From assembly GCA_913048245.1 (NCBI GenBank), contig CAJWWR010000005.1, positions 1-59,618 on the forward strand: a stretch of DNA of 59,618 nucleotides, in the 5' to 3' direction. The position numbers and the translations under genes were made by a program. Below the pieces are notes generated by a model, which did not search any database, was not told the origin of the DNA, and saw nothing but the letters and a program-made list of their open reading frames with translations. The stretch comes from an uncultured Prochlorococcus sp. (GTDB taxonomy: Bacteria; Cyanobacteriota; Cyanobacteriia; PCC-6307; Cyanobiaceae). Positions 1 to 12,954 of the stretch are shown piece after piece; position 1 is the stretch's first letter, and each line of letters begins with the position of its first letter.

Positions 1-1
1 A

Positions 2-412
2 GAAGATCTAGAAAAAGAGCTAACTACACTTTGGGATGGAATAAGGAATTATCAAGCTCGGAATTTTATGCGAGAGATGGAAATTAAGGATAAAGTATTT
101 TTCTATCACTCAAATTGCAAACCCCCTGGAATAGTTGGCCTTATGGAGGTTGTTGAGAAAAACCTTATAGACCCAAGTCAATTTGAAATTAACTCAAAAT
201 ACTATGACCCCAAATCAAAAAAATCTTCTCCCAGATGGGATTGTGTTAAGGTCAAATTTATATCTAAGTCAAAAAATATCCTTAGTCTATATGAACTAAA
301 GTCTATGTTTAATGAAGAAGATCTAATAATTACCAAAAGAGGCAATAGGTTATCTATTACACCTGTAAAAGAAGAAATTGCTTCAATTATTATTAAAAAA
401 TTAAATTTATAA
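2..412 (+). CDS. EVE-domain (PUA-fold) protein, 5'-truncated by the window edge
   Basis: Frame is open from base 2 (EDLEKELTTLWDGIRNYQARNFMREMEIKDKVFFYHSNCKPPGIVG); 'W.G.RNYQARNFMREM..D.VFFYHSN' is typical of EVE proteins. The ATG at 68 is internal. Confidence 0.85.
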   Translation, partial: EDLEKELTTLWDGIRNYQARNFMREMEIKDKVFFYHSNCKPPGIVGLMEVVEKNLIDPSQFEINSKYYDPKSKKSSPRWDCVKVKFISKSKNILSLYELKSMFNEEDLIITKRGNRLSITPVKEEIASIIIKKLNL

Positions 413-676
413 TTAACTATTTTCTTTAAAATCAATTGAGAACATGTTACCTACATATAATCTCGTTAAATCTCTATTATTTAATCCTTTTTGCATTAAA
501 AAACCAGCAATTGCTGCTTGTAAAATTCTATATTGATCCCAATTGGGATGCTTATCAATAAATTCTTTCATAGCATTTTGCAACTTCTCATGAAGTTCAC
601 ATTTAAAACTTATAATTTCATTTCCTTCCTTTTGATATTTATCATCGACATTAAAATTAATTTGCTGCATGACCAA
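413..676 (-). CDS. DUF2811-like small protein
   Basis: 87 aa; core 'ELHEKLQNAMKEFIDKHPNWDQYRILQAAIAGFLMQKG' resembles the cyanobacterial DUF2811 family. Confidence 0.75.
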   Translation of the reverse strand: MVMQQINFNVDDKYQKEGNEIISFKCELHEKLQNAMKEFIDKHPNWDQYRILQAAIAGFLMQKGLNNRDLTRLYVGNMFSIDFKENS

Positions 677-974
677 GGGGTATTAGAGAATTTACAGTTA
701 TTAGTTTTCTTCAAAACTCAAAATTAGTCAATCTCATGAACTTCCATTGTCTCAAATAGTATTACCTTAAGACTCATTCTATTATTGACTTTTCAATTGA
801 ACTCAAAACAGAAGGTGAGTCTTAAATGAATTCTAAGATTTTTAGCATTTACATATGTTTTCCACAAGACATAGTGCGAATAATAATTTTAAAAAATTTT
901 ACTGTGGAAAACTTGTGAAATAAAAATTTTAAAAAGGGGAATCTTTTTTAAAAAATTCCAATTTAATTAATTGT

Positions 975-1349
975 TTAATGCCTTGATTCCCACATCTTTC
1001 TCATTTCAAAAAATAAATTTTTTGCAATTGGTATAGGCCAATACATTTCAAAGGACCTTGTGTCTTCAGGTGATTCATAAATTAGGCGGAGACTCCAGTT
1101 ATTCCTATCACCCTCCAGTTCTACATACCAATTCAAGTGATCGATTTCAATAGTTACTAATTCTTCTTCCATTAATTCAGAATGGATGTCTAAAAATTGC
1201 TTATAGAGTTTATTTAAAAGTTCATACAAAGAATTAAACTCACATTCTTTAAGTTCTATAGACCAACCATTAACTCCTATTAAATAACAAAACTTTCCTC
1301 TGGAAAAATCTTTTTCTAATCTCCAATTCTTTTCTAAGCCTATAGACAC
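975..1349 (-). CDS. DUF1818-like conserved cyanobacterial protein
   Basis: 124 aa; GTG start overlaps the rpoZ stop (TAGTG); sequence resembles DUF1818. Confidence 0.65.
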   Translation of the reverse strand: MSIGLEKNWRLEKDFSRGKFCYLIGVNGWSIELKECEFNSLYELLNKLYKQFLDIHSELMEEELVTIEIDHLNWYVELEGDRNNWSLRLIYESPEDTRSFEMYWPIPIAKNLFFEMRKMWESRH

Positions 1350-1585
1350 TAGCCAGGAAGTAAATCAGGTTGATCCTGCTCATCACTTAGCTCAATTATT
1401 GATCTTTGTACTGGTTTAATTGTTGATTCCTCTAAGAGACCATCAAAATCGTCAAATCTTCTTTGCTTTGCTCTAAAAGCAATTTTTACAGTAGTAAGAT
1501 ATCTGTTTGTAGATTGCCTAATTAGACTTTCTCCTCTTTTGGCAAGATCATGAGAATCGATAGAGGAATTACTAGTTATTTTCAT
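1349..1585 (-). CDS. rpoZ: DNA-directed RNA polymerase omega subunit
   Basis: 78 aa; '[32 protein letters not shown]' matches cyanobacterial RpoZ. Confidence 0.85.
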   Translation of the reverse strand: MKITSNSSIDSHDLAKRGESLIRQSTNRYLTTVKIAFRAKQRRFDDFDGLLEESTIKPVQRSIIELSDEQDQPDLLPG

Positions 1586-1684
1586 AGTTTTTTATTTTAA
1601 GTATACAATAAAAAATGATTATTATTTTTTTGTACTTTATAACAATCCTTAAAAACAATATCAGTTACCCAATAAAAAATAATT

Positions 1685-3250
1685 ATGTCTAACAAGATAA
1701 TAGGGACACTTGCAATTGATTTAGGAAATACAAATACAGTTTTAGCTTTTCAATCTGAAAAAGGAAACGATCCATTTCTCATAGAAATCCGAAATATAAC
1801 CAGCAAGCCTGGAGTGGTTCCAACAGCAATTTGGTATGAGCCAGAAAGTAATAGATCAGCTATTGGAACTGAAGCGATAAATTTAATGAATCAAAAAAAT
1901 GAAGCAAGATATTTTTACTCTAATTTCAAAAGATTAATAGGTAATCCTTTCGAAAAAGCAAATTCAAAGCAATTAAGTCCTGAAGAATCTGGAAAAAAGT
2001 TTTTCAGAATTCTATGGAGCAATCTACCCTCAAATTTAATAATTAAAAGGCTCGTATTAACCAGCCCTATCGATACTTATAAAAAATATCGAGATTGGTT
2101 AATTGAGATATGTGATGGTTTATCAATTGAAGAAATAGCCTTAGTGGATGAGCCGACTGCTGCTGGAATTGGGACTAATGTACCATTTGGTTCAAAAATT
2201 ATGGTTTTTGATATTGGTGGAAGCACAATTGATTTGAATATCGTAAAAATTGAAGGGGGCGAAGGGAAAGCTGCACCGATTGCGGAGCTGCTGAGGTTCA
2301 ATAGCGAGGATGTGAGCAATATCTCTAGACAGAAACTAAGATGTGCTGAAATAATAAGCAAAGCAGGTTGCAAAATTGGTGGAAAAGATATTGACAGATG
2401 GATTGCTAGTCATTTTATTCCATCTTTTGAAGATGAAAGAAATATTATCATTGCTGAGAAATTGAAATGTAAATTGAGTGCACAAGGTATTAAAAGTGAG
2501 CAAAAATTTACTGAATATTTCTATATAGATAAGACAAATAAAAAGGCATACTCCTATACAAAAAAAGAAATAGAAGCGATTTTAATCTCAAATAAACTTT
2601 TCAATCTCCTAGAAACACTTTTAAAGAATTTACTGAATCAGGCACGAGGAAAAGATTGCAAATTGACCGATTTATATTCAATAATTCTTGTTGGTGGTGG
2701 AACACAGATTCCGATTATTAGAGACTGGATTGCTAATAGAATGCCAGATTTGTTAATCCAATACCCCCCACCAATTGAATCAGTTGCTTTGGGTGCTTTA
2801 TTATTAACTCCAGGAGTCAAGATTAAAGATATATTAAATAAATCTTTGTTAATAAGACTCTTGAATAAGCGCGATAAGAAGCATTTCTGGCATCCAATAT
2901 TCTTCAGGGGTCAAACATGGCCAACAGAACAGCCATATGAACTAATACTTCAGGCTAGTAAGGATGGACAAAAAAGATTTGAAATAATCATTGGCGAATT
3001 AAAAGAAGTAAGTGATTTCGAAGTTGTATTCGAAGAAGGGATACCAAAAGTTTCTGAAAGTCAAGCTTCCGAGAGAATAATCTATTGGGACATAGATCCC
3101 ATAGAAATTGAACTGAATCAGCCTGCATCTTTAGGTGAAGATTGTTTGAAATTATCTTTTTCAATTAATGATGAGTCATATTTAAATTTAATTTGCAAAG
3201 ATTTTAAAAATAAAAATATAGGAATCTTTAATATTGGATCAGTTTTATGA
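1685..3250 (+). CDS. Divergent Hsp70-family (DnaK-like) protein without a long C-terminal lid
   Basis: 521 aa; actin/Hsp70 motifs 'AIDLGNTNTVLAF', 'VDEPTAAGIG', 'VFDIGGSTIDLNIV', 'ILVGGGTQIP'. Confidence 0.85.
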   Translation: MSNKIIGTLAIDLGNTNTVLAFQSEKGNDPFLIEIRNITSKPGVVPTAIWYEPESNRSAIGTEAINLMNQKNEARYFYSNFKRLIGNPFEKANSKQLSPEESGKKFFRILWSNLPSNLIIKRLVLTSPIDTYKKYRDWLIEICDGLSIEEIALVDEPTAAGIGTNVPFGSKIMVFDIGGSTIDLNIVKIEGGEGKAAPIAELLRFNSEDVSNISRQKLRCAEIISKAGCKIGGKDIDRWIASHFIPSFEDERNIIIAEKLKCKLSAQGIKSEQKFTEYFYIDKTNKKAYSYTKKEIEAILISNKLFNLLETLLKNLLNQARGKDCKLTDLYSIILVGGGTQIPIIRDWIANRMPDLLIQYPPPIESVALGALLLTPGVKIKDILNKSLLIRLLNKRDKKHFWHPIFFRGQTWPTEQPYELILQASKDGQKRFEIIIGELKEVSDFEVVFEEGIPKVSESQASERIIYWDIDPIEIELNQPASLGEDCLKLSFSINDESYLNLICKDFKNKNIGIFNIGSVL

Positions 3251-3712
3251 TTTTTATTAGGTACAAAATACTTAAACTTAAAGCTTGCAATAATTAACTT
3301 ATTTTCGAAGACCATCACTTAATAAAAATCGAAACTCATTCAAGAGACAAAAATGTCTGTAGTTTAAGAAATGAAATTTATAAATATTTCTATAAAGTTT
3401 TTGACCTTTAATACGACTTAATTTCCACAAAAATAAATCATTTTATCGTTTACTTTTACAAGAATATCTTAGCTTAAAGGCCAAATTAATTACATTAGAG
3501 GGTAAAAAAAATATTAATTTTAAAAAATAAAGTATTAGTAAGTATTTCAATTCTTTTCTCTTTGTTTGACATGAATTAGTAATGGTAAATAGTATTTAAT
3601 TACATTAGATAAATTAGCAAAAGCTAACTAACTTAATCATAAATTGCTTGAAACCATTATTTATGGCTAAGTTATAGATTGGTTCTTACTAAGCCAGTAG
3701 TTACTTCACTAT

Positions 3713-5335
3713 ATGTCTGATATCAAATCTTCAAGCATGAATAGATTTCATAATACTCAGAGTCCTGTAGTACTTACAATTTTAGATGGATGGGGGCATC
3801 GCGAAGACATCTCAGATAATGCTGTTAAGAAAGCTAAAACTCCAATTATGGATTCTTTATGGCATGCTTATCCGCATACTTTAATAAGCGCAAGTGGTTC
3901 AGATGTTGGTTTACCAGAAGGACAAATGGGTAACTCTGAGGTAGGGCATTTAACAATAGGGTCTGGAAGAATTATCCAACAAGAGCTCGTTCGGATTTCT
4001 AATGTTATCAAGAATAATAATCTAAAAGAAGTAGATGCGCTCAATTCAATTGCTGATAATGTCAAGAGAAATAATGGGACCTTGCATATAATTGGTTTGT
4101 GCTCAGATGGAGGCGTCCATAGTCATATCGATCATTTATTAGGATTAATAAAATGGTCCTCTGAATTAAAAATAAAGAAAATTGCTATTCATGTAATTAC
4201 TGATGGGAGAGATACCCCTGCACAAAGCGCCTCTAAATACTTAGAGCAGATTGAAAATTGCTTATCTAAATATCAAGTGGGTGAAATAGCTTCAATATGC
4301 GGTAGATACTGGATAATGGACAGAAATCATTTATGGGACAGAACAGAAAAAGCATTTAATAATCTTACAAATCCAGATTATGAAGCGCAGAAGATTACCG
4401 CAGCCGAATATTTAAATAAAAGTTACGAACAAAAAATAACGGATGAATTTTTGGAACCTGTAAGACTTACAAATAATTTTCTTAAAGATGGTGATAGTTT
4501 AATATGCTTTAACTTTCGACCTGATCGAGCGAGACAAATAATTAAAGCTCTTGCTGATAGCACTTTTAATGAATTTAAAAGAATTAGCAATCCTAAATTA
4601 GATATCGTAACTTTTACACAATATGAAGCAAACCTATCAGTTAAGATAGCATTCCCCCCAGAATCTTTGAATAACTTTATAGGTCAAATTATTTCTGAAA
4701 ATGGCCTTAAACAATATCGAACTGCAGAAACAGAAAAATATCCTCATGTGACATATTTTTTTAATGGAGGAATTGAAGTTCCATTACAAGGTGAAGAAAG
4801 ATATTTAGTTCCATCTCCAAGAGTTGCAACTTATGATATGGCCCCTGAAATGTCTGCTAAAGAACTTACTTCAAGTTGTACCGCAGCTATTAAAAGTGGG
4901 AAGTATGCATTTGTTGTAATTAATTTTGCAAACCCTGATATGGTTGGCCATACGGGCAACATGAATGCCGCTATTAAAGCTATTGAAACTGTTGATGAAT
5001 GTATAGGGAAAATAGTAAATGCCACCGGAGAAATGGGTGGAAGCATTCTAATAACAGCTGATCATGGAAATGCAGAGGTAATGAAGGGATCTAATGGTGA
5101 GCCATGGACAGCTCACACTACAAATAAAGTGCCACTTATCTTTATCGAAGGGGAGAAAAGAAAAATTCCGAATCAAGGTAATAATATTAATTTAAGAGAA
5201 AATGCCGGTTTATCTGACATAGCCCCAACGTTGTTACAATTATTGAGCCTCCCTATTCCAGAAGAAATGACAGGCAAATCTTTGATTGAAGAGATAGAAT
5301 TAAAAGATACAAAAAAGGTCTTTCAACGTGTTTAA
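3713..5335 (+). CDS. gpmI: 2,3-bisphosphoglycerate-independent phosphoglycerate mutase
   Basis: 540 aa; '[12 protein letters not shown]', '[15 protein letters not shown]', '[11 protein letters not shown]'. Confidence 0.97.
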   Translation: MSDIKSSSMNRFHNTQSPVVLTILDGWGHREDISDNAVKKAKTPIMDSLWHAYPHTLISASGSDVGLPEGQMGNSEVGHLTIGSGRIIQQELVRISNVIKNNNLKEVDALNSIADNVKRNNGTLHIIGLCSDGGVHSHIDHLLGLIKWSSELKIKKIAIHVITDGRDTPAQSASKYLEQIENCLSKYQVGEIASICGRYWIMDRNHLWDRTEKAFNNLTNPDYEAQKITAAEYLNKSYEQKITDEFLEPVRLTNNFLKDGDSLICFNFRPDRARQIIKALADSTFNEFKRISNPKLDIVTFTQYEANLSVKIAFPPESLNNFIGQIISENGLKQYRTAETEKYPHVTYFFNGGIEVPLQGEERYLVPSPRVATYDMAPEMSAKELTSSCTAAIKSGKYAFVVINFANPDMVGHTGNMNAAIKAIETVDECIGKIVNATGEMGGSILITADHGNAEVMKGSNGEPWTAHTTNKVPLIFIEGEKRKIPNQGNNINLRENAGLSDIAPTLLQLLSLPIPEEMTGKSLIEEIELKDTKKVFQRV

Positions 5336-5355
5336 ATAAAATAAAGGATTTATTT

Positions 5356-5583
5356 ATGAGCTCAATAATTACTTGGATATGGGTAGGATCAGGGGTCTTA
5401 CTGATTTTATTAGTATTGTTACATAGTCCAAAAGGTGATGGCATGGGAGGCATTGCCGCAAGTGGCAGTTCAATGTTCACTAGTGCAAGTAGCGCAGAAG
5501 CATCATTAAATAAAGCTACTTGGACTATGCTTACTATTTTTCTATCTCTAGCTATTGTCTTGAGCGCTAATTGGATTTCATAA
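5356..5583 (+). CDS. secG: Preprotein translocase subunit SecG
   Basis: 75 aa with two TM segments; 'LLVLLHSPKGDGMGGIAASG' typical of SecG. Confidence 0.92.
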   Translation: MSSIITWIWVGSGVLLILLVLLHSPKGDGMGGIAASGSSMFTSASSAEASLNKATWTMLTIFLSLAIVLSANWIS

Positions 5584-5611
5584 AAAAAAGAGGAGCCTTT
5601 ATAAGGCTCCC
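5582..5611 (-). terminator. Rho-independent-type terminator downstream of groEL
   Basis: Perfect 8-bp stem GGAGCCTT (5592-5599)/AAGGCTCC (5603-5610) with a 3-nt loop; A-run 5582-5589 gives a U-run in minus-strand RNA. Confidence 0.85.
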
Positions 5612-5639
5612 CATAACAATTTGATATGACTCTTAAAAT

Positions 5640-7292
<1,653 letters not shown>

Positions 7293-7329
7293 TTAATAAT
7301 AAGTTTTAATAATTTTTGAAACAAATAAA

Positions 7330-7641
7330 TTAGCTTACTACAGCTAAAATATCTTTTTCTGAAAGCAAGACATATTCGTCTCCTCCCAATTTAATGTCCG
7401 TTCCAGCATATTTGCTGTAAAGGACTTTGTCGCCAATACTCACTTCAGGAGTTTGTCGAGAACCATCTTCGTTAAGTTTCCCAGGTCCAACCTGAGCAAC
7501 TTCTCCTACTTGTGGTTTTTCTTTAGCTGAATCAGGCAAAAGTATGCCTCCAGCAGTTTTTTCCTCGGATTCGGAAACTTTAATAAAAATGCGATCTCCC
7601 AGTGGTTTTACTGTAGAGACTGTTAGTGAAACAGCTGCCAT
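7330..7641 (-). CDS. groES: Co-chaperonin GroES
   Basis: 103 aa; '[33 protein letters not shown]'. Confidence 0.98.
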   Translation of the reverse strand: MAAVSLTVSTVKPLGDRIFIKVSESEEKTAGGILLPDSAKEKPQVGEVAQVGPGKLNEDGSRQTPEVSIGDKVLYSKYAGTDIKLGGDEYVLLSEKDILAVVS

Positions 7642-7758
7642 AGATTAATGCAGGGTCATGAATGAGACGCTTAGCGTCAGAAAGTGTGGAAGAGTAATAC
7701 TCGTTCCTTATCAACAACAACATAATCCGTTGAGTAACAATTAAACCACTCTTTTTCT

Positions 7759-7774
7759 GTGCGGTTGGCCGAAC
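7759..7774 (-). promoter_or_regulatory. Putative K-box upstream of groESL
   Basis: Minus strand GTTCGG-CCAA-CCGCAC matches GTTCGG-NNAN-CCNNAC, the cyanobacterial groE K-box consensus as I recall it; 118 bp upstream of the groES start. Confidence 0.65.
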
Positions 7775-7839
7775 CCAGTTAACGAATATACCCTCGAGGT
7801 GGTAATATTTTCGGATTAATGCTGCTAAAAATCAGCTAA

Positions 7840-9321
<1,482 letters not shown>

Positions 9322-9364
9322 AACTTATTTTTATTAATCCTAAAGTTTAAAAATTTAAAAACTA

Positions 9365-9769
9365 ATGTCAATCTCTTTAAAAGTCTTAGCTCCGAATCAA
9401 AATGTATTTGAGGGAGAAGCAGAAGAAGTTATTTTGCCCAGCACAACTGGGCAATTAGGCGTGCTACCTGGCCATATTTCGTTAGTAACTGCTATTGATA
9501 TTGGAGTTCTAAGGTTGAGGTCAAATTCCCAATGGACTTCAATAGCTTTAATGGGTGGTTTCGCAGAAATAGAATCTGATGAGGTTACAGTATTAGTAAA
9601 CAGTGCCGAAATAGGATCAGAAATTAATTTTAAAATTGCGGAAGAACAATTAAACAAAGCGGAACAGGAATTAAACAAATTCTCTGATAATGAAAAAAGT
9701 CCAGCAAAAATTAAGGCCTTCAATGAATTATCAAAAGCAAAGGCTAGGATTCAGGCTTCTAAAAATTAA
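9365..9769 (+). CDS. atpC: F1Fo ATP synthase epsilon subunit
   Basis: 134 aa; '[43 protein letters not shown]', directly after beta. Confidence 0.96.
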   Translation: MSISLKVLAPNQNVFEGEAEEVILPSTTGQLGVLPGHISLVTAIDIGVLRLRSNSQWTSIALMGGFAEIESDEVTVLVNSAEIGSEINFKIAEEQLNKAEQELNKFSDNEKSPAKIKAFNELSKAKARIQASKN

Positions 9770-9772
9770 TTT

Positions 9773-10249
9773 TTAAGCAGTTCCGCAGAATGTAACCTCG
9801 GGAAATTTTAATTTCGCTTCCTCTAATTTCTTTGTTTTACCTTCTTCCTGCCAATAGTTGATAACTTCAGTAGCTTTATTAAGTATTTCAACTCTCTCAT
9901 TATCTGTTATCCAACCTTTATTTTCTAATCCAGTTTTAAGCTTCTCCCATGCATCTTCTCTCGGCCAAAAGAAATATGCTGTGAGAGGACTGGGACCTCC
10001 ACCTACTATTTGATCAACAGCTAAGGCGACATTATCTGGAAGCCAAAGTACTTTAATAATAAATCTTCCTTCATCAGGTTTTGGAGTATAACCTGTGGGA
10101 ACCCCATCTTCATCAATAGTAGCTGCTGCCATAACCGCGTTTGCGCCAAGAAAACCAGCGTTAGAATTATTACTCTTTGAACTAGTTGCTTCGCTTTTTG
10201 CTTCGTCAGAATTAGCGATATTTTCAGTAGGTCTATCTTGGGAAGACAT
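9773..10249 (-). CDS. Plastid-specific ribosomal protein 3 / Ycf65-like (PSRP-3)
   Basis: 158 aa; '[43 protein letters not shown]' is a strong PSRP-3 signature. Confidence 0.9.
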   Translation of the reverse strand: MSSQDRPTENIANSDEAKSEATSSKSNNSNAGFLGANAVMAAATIDEDGVPTGYTPKPDEGRFIIKVLWLPDNVALAVDQIVGGGPSPLTAYFFWPREDAWEKLKTGLENKGWITDNERVEILNKATEVINYWQEEGKTKKLEEAKLKFPEVTFCGTA

Positions 10250-10369
10250 TTATTTAATTTTTTTAATTGTTTCTATTAATTTATCAGTAAGAGGTGACTT
10301 TTTGAAAGTTTAAATTATAAAAATATAAGCTTAGTTCTAAGGAATTAGAGAGTGTATTAATTTTTTTTA

Positions 10370-10534
10370 TTAAGAATTTTTATCAACTTCATAAAAATTA
10401 TAAATTTCTGCTTCTAAAGAATCCCAAAGATCCTTTGGTATATCATTCTCCTCTGCAAACATACCTAATTGACTGGCAAGAGCTCTTGCTTGGGAGAGTC
10501 TTTGATTTGAATTCTCGTTCATTTGTTTATTCAT
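10370..10534 (-). CDS. Small conserved-looking protein (54 aa), absent from the ORF track
   Basis: Hand-translated: MNKQMNENSNQRLSQARALASQLGMFAEENDIPKDLWDSLEAEIYNFYEVDKNS*; complete ORF in the gap between PSRP-3 and pepP. Confidence 0.6.
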   Translation of the reverse strand: MNKQMNENSNQRLSQARALASQLGMFAEENDIPKDLWDSLEAEIYNFYEVDKNS

Positions 10535-10581
10535 TGGTTAGATACAGTGAAGAAAAAATTTTTTACATTAATTTAAGGTAA

Positions 10582-11907
10582 TTATATCTCCAAATCGGAT
10601 ATCTCTTTTAAGGCGGCTTTACTTAATACTTCTGGGATTGAATTACTAACAAGTACATCATCTTCGATTCTGATTCCAATCCCCTTCCATCTTTGTTCTA
10701 TTTCTGGCTGACCCTCAGGTATTGGCAGTCGATCACTTATATAAATTCCTGGTTCTACTGTGAGTATCATGCCATTTTCTAGGGGCACCTCGTAATCTCC
10801 AAGCCTGTAAGCCCCTACATCATGGACATCAAGGCCTAGCCAATGGCCTGTTTTATGCATATACAAATGCTTATAAGATTCTTTCTCAATAATTTCATCT
10901 GTATCTCCTTTAAGCAATTTAATTTCCTTTAAGCCATTTACAATAATTCGTACTGCTTTCATATGGATATAATTCGTACTAACACCTGGGATCACATTTT
11001 CAATGGCACATTTCTGCGCCTCAAGGACAATTTCATAAATTGCCTTTTGCTCAGCTGTAAACTTACCACCTATTGGGAAAGTTCTAGTAATATCACCATT
11101 GTAATAATCAAACAAAGAGCAACCAGCATCTACCAAAAGCAAATCATCTTTTTTAAAATCAGAATTATTGGTTGTATAGTGCAAAACGCAAGCATTATCT
11201 CCAGAGGCTACTATTGAATTATAAGCTGGTCCTCTGGCACCCTTCTCCAAGAAATACCCTTCAATTAAGCCTTGTACTTGCCTTTCATTATTTTTCAAAG
11301 AAATGTTATTTCTTACTAACTCATGAGCCTCTGCACTGATTTGAACAGCCTCTCTCATTCTTTCTATCTCGTAATCACTTTTTAAAAGCCTCATTTCATT
11401 TAAATATAAACTAGGAGACTTTATTGAATTTGGAGCAGAACCGACACTAGGATACCTTTGAAGTTGATTGGACCAAGTATCTAAAATAATTGTTTCTATT
11501 TTCGGATTACGACCTACAGCAAAAACTATTTCTTCAGCACCATGTAAATAATTTGGAAGAAGTTCTTTAAACTGATTTACTTCATGAGCTTTATCAGCCA
11601 TAAATACAGTTTCAGCTCCCTCAATACCAGATCTAAATCCATTCCAAACTTCGCTGTAAGCTTCTTTAGGATTAACAAATAAAATAAATCTTTCTCCAAT
11701 AGATTTGTGAGAGAGAAATAAAGCTATTGAGTTAGGCTCATCAAAACCTGTGAGATACCAGAAATCACTATCTTGCCGAAAAGGGTATTCACAATCTGAG
11801 TGATGCTGAACAAGATTTGCTCCAGGAATAATTGCTGCTTTGCCGTCTAATTTTGATAATAATATTTCCCTACGTTTTTGATACACCTGATGATTAAAGT
11901 GATACAT
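10582..11907 (-). CDS. pepP: Xaa-Pro aminopeptidase (M24B)
   Basis: 441 aa; 'DAGCSLFDYYNGDITRTFPIGGKFT', 'HKTGHWLGLDVHDVG', 'LTVEPGIYI'. Confidence 0.95.
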   Translation of the reverse strand: MYHFNHQVYQKRREILLSKLDGKAAIIPGANLVQHHSDCEYPFRQDSDFWYLTGFDEPNSIALFLSHKSIGERFILFVNPKEAYSEVWNGFRSGIEGAETVFMADKAHEVNQFKELLPNYLHGAEEIVFAVGRNPKIETIILDTWSNQLQRYPSVGSAPNSIKSPSLYLNEMRLLKSDYEIERMREAVQISAEAHELVRNNISLKNNERQVQGLIEGYFLEKGARGPAYNSIVASGDNACVLHYTTNNSDFKKDDLLLVDAGCSLFDYYNGDITRTFPIGGKFTAEQKAIYEIVLEAQKCAIENVIPGVSTNYIHMKAVRIIVNGLKEIKLLKGDTDEIIEKESYKHLYMHKTGHWLGLDVHDVGAYRLGDYEVPLENGMILTVEPGIYISDRLPIPEGQPEIEQRWKGIGIRIEDDVLVSNSIPEVLSKAALKEISDLEI

Positions 11908-11976
11908 GAAAATTATGTTGGCGAGTTTTAGGAAAAAATGGAAGAATTAAACTAAATTCTACAATATCCAAATTTA

Positions 11977-12954
11977 ATGGAATCTGATGTCTTAATTCTT
12001 ATTCTACTAATTCTTATTATTTTGATAGGCTCAGCCTGTTGCTCAGGAGTAGAGGCGGCTTTTTTAGCAGTTAATTCAATGAGAATTCTAGAATTAGCCG
12101 CTAAGCAGAAACCAAAAGGTTCAGCCAATCAATTATTAAAGCTTCGCAAACATCTTGGAAGGACTCTAACTGTAATAACTATTACCAATAATGGTTTTAA
12201 TATTATTGGAAGCATTATTTTGGGATTTTATGGTGCCTTAGTGATAAATGATAATTTTGGTTTAACTTTATTTTCAATCAGTTTTTACGTAGTAGTTGTG
12301 TTAATCGGAGAGGTATTACCAAAAGCATTGGGTACAAGATTTTCTTTACAGGTTGCCATCTTGTCAGTACCAATTCTTAGAATGTTAAACACACTAATGA
12401 AACCTTTCTTGATACTTATTGAGACACTATTTCCCGTTATAACTGCAGAAAACGAGATATCTACAGACGAAGAAGAAATCAGACAAATGGCAAAGATTGG
12501 TTCACAAAAAGGGTTAATTGAAGCAGATGAGGCTGCAATGATATCAAAAGTTTTTCAATTAAATGACCTAAAGGCAAAAGATCTTATGATCCCCAGGGTT
12601 TCGGCTCCAAGTATTAACGGATCTGAAGAACTAGCCAAAGTTTCAGAATCAATTGTATTGAATGATGCCCCATGGTGGGTAGTCCTAGGAGACAAAGTAG
12701 ATAAAATCCAAGGGATAGCCAAAAGAGAACGACTTCTGACCGCAATAATTAAAGGTGAAGAAAGAGTATTAATCTCAGAATTATCTGATCCAGTGGATTA
12801 CATCCCAGAAATGATAAAAATTGACAAACTGCTTACAACATTTGACAAAAACAACAAAGGAGTAAAAGTAGTAGTAGATGAATTCGGAGGATTTGTGGGA
12901 TTAATAGGAGCTGAAGCAGTTTTATCAGTCTTAGCTGGATGGTGGAAAAAATAA
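11977..12954 (+). CDS. CNNM/CorC (hemolysin C-like) membrane protein with CBS region
   Basis: 325 aa; N-terminal DUF21 TM region, 'VLIGEVLPKALGTRFS', 'LNDLKAKDLMIPR'. Confidence 0.88.
   Translation: MESDVLILILLILIILIGSACCSGVEAAFLAVNSMRILELAAKQKPKGSANQLLKLRKHLGRTLTVITITNNGFNIIGSIILGFYGALVINDNFGLTLFSISFYVVVVLIGEVLPKALGTRFSLQVAILSVPILRMLNTLMKPFLILIETLFPVITAENEISTDEEEIRQMAKIGSQKGLIEADEAAMISKVFQLNDLKAKDLMIPRVSAPSINGSEELAKVSESIVLNDAPWWVVLGDKVDKIQGIAKRERLLTAIIKGEERVLISELSDPVDYIPEMIKIDKLLTTFDKNNKGVKVVVDEFGGFVGLIGAEAVLSVLAGWWKK

Noticed and set aside
857-912. Replication origin (oriC)
   Set aside because: Only two DnaA-box-like sites and no dnaA/dnaN neighbourhood; kept as a regulatory-site finding instead.
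9397-9723. 108-aa minus-strand ORF opposite atpC
   Set aside because: Antisense shadow of a conserved gene.
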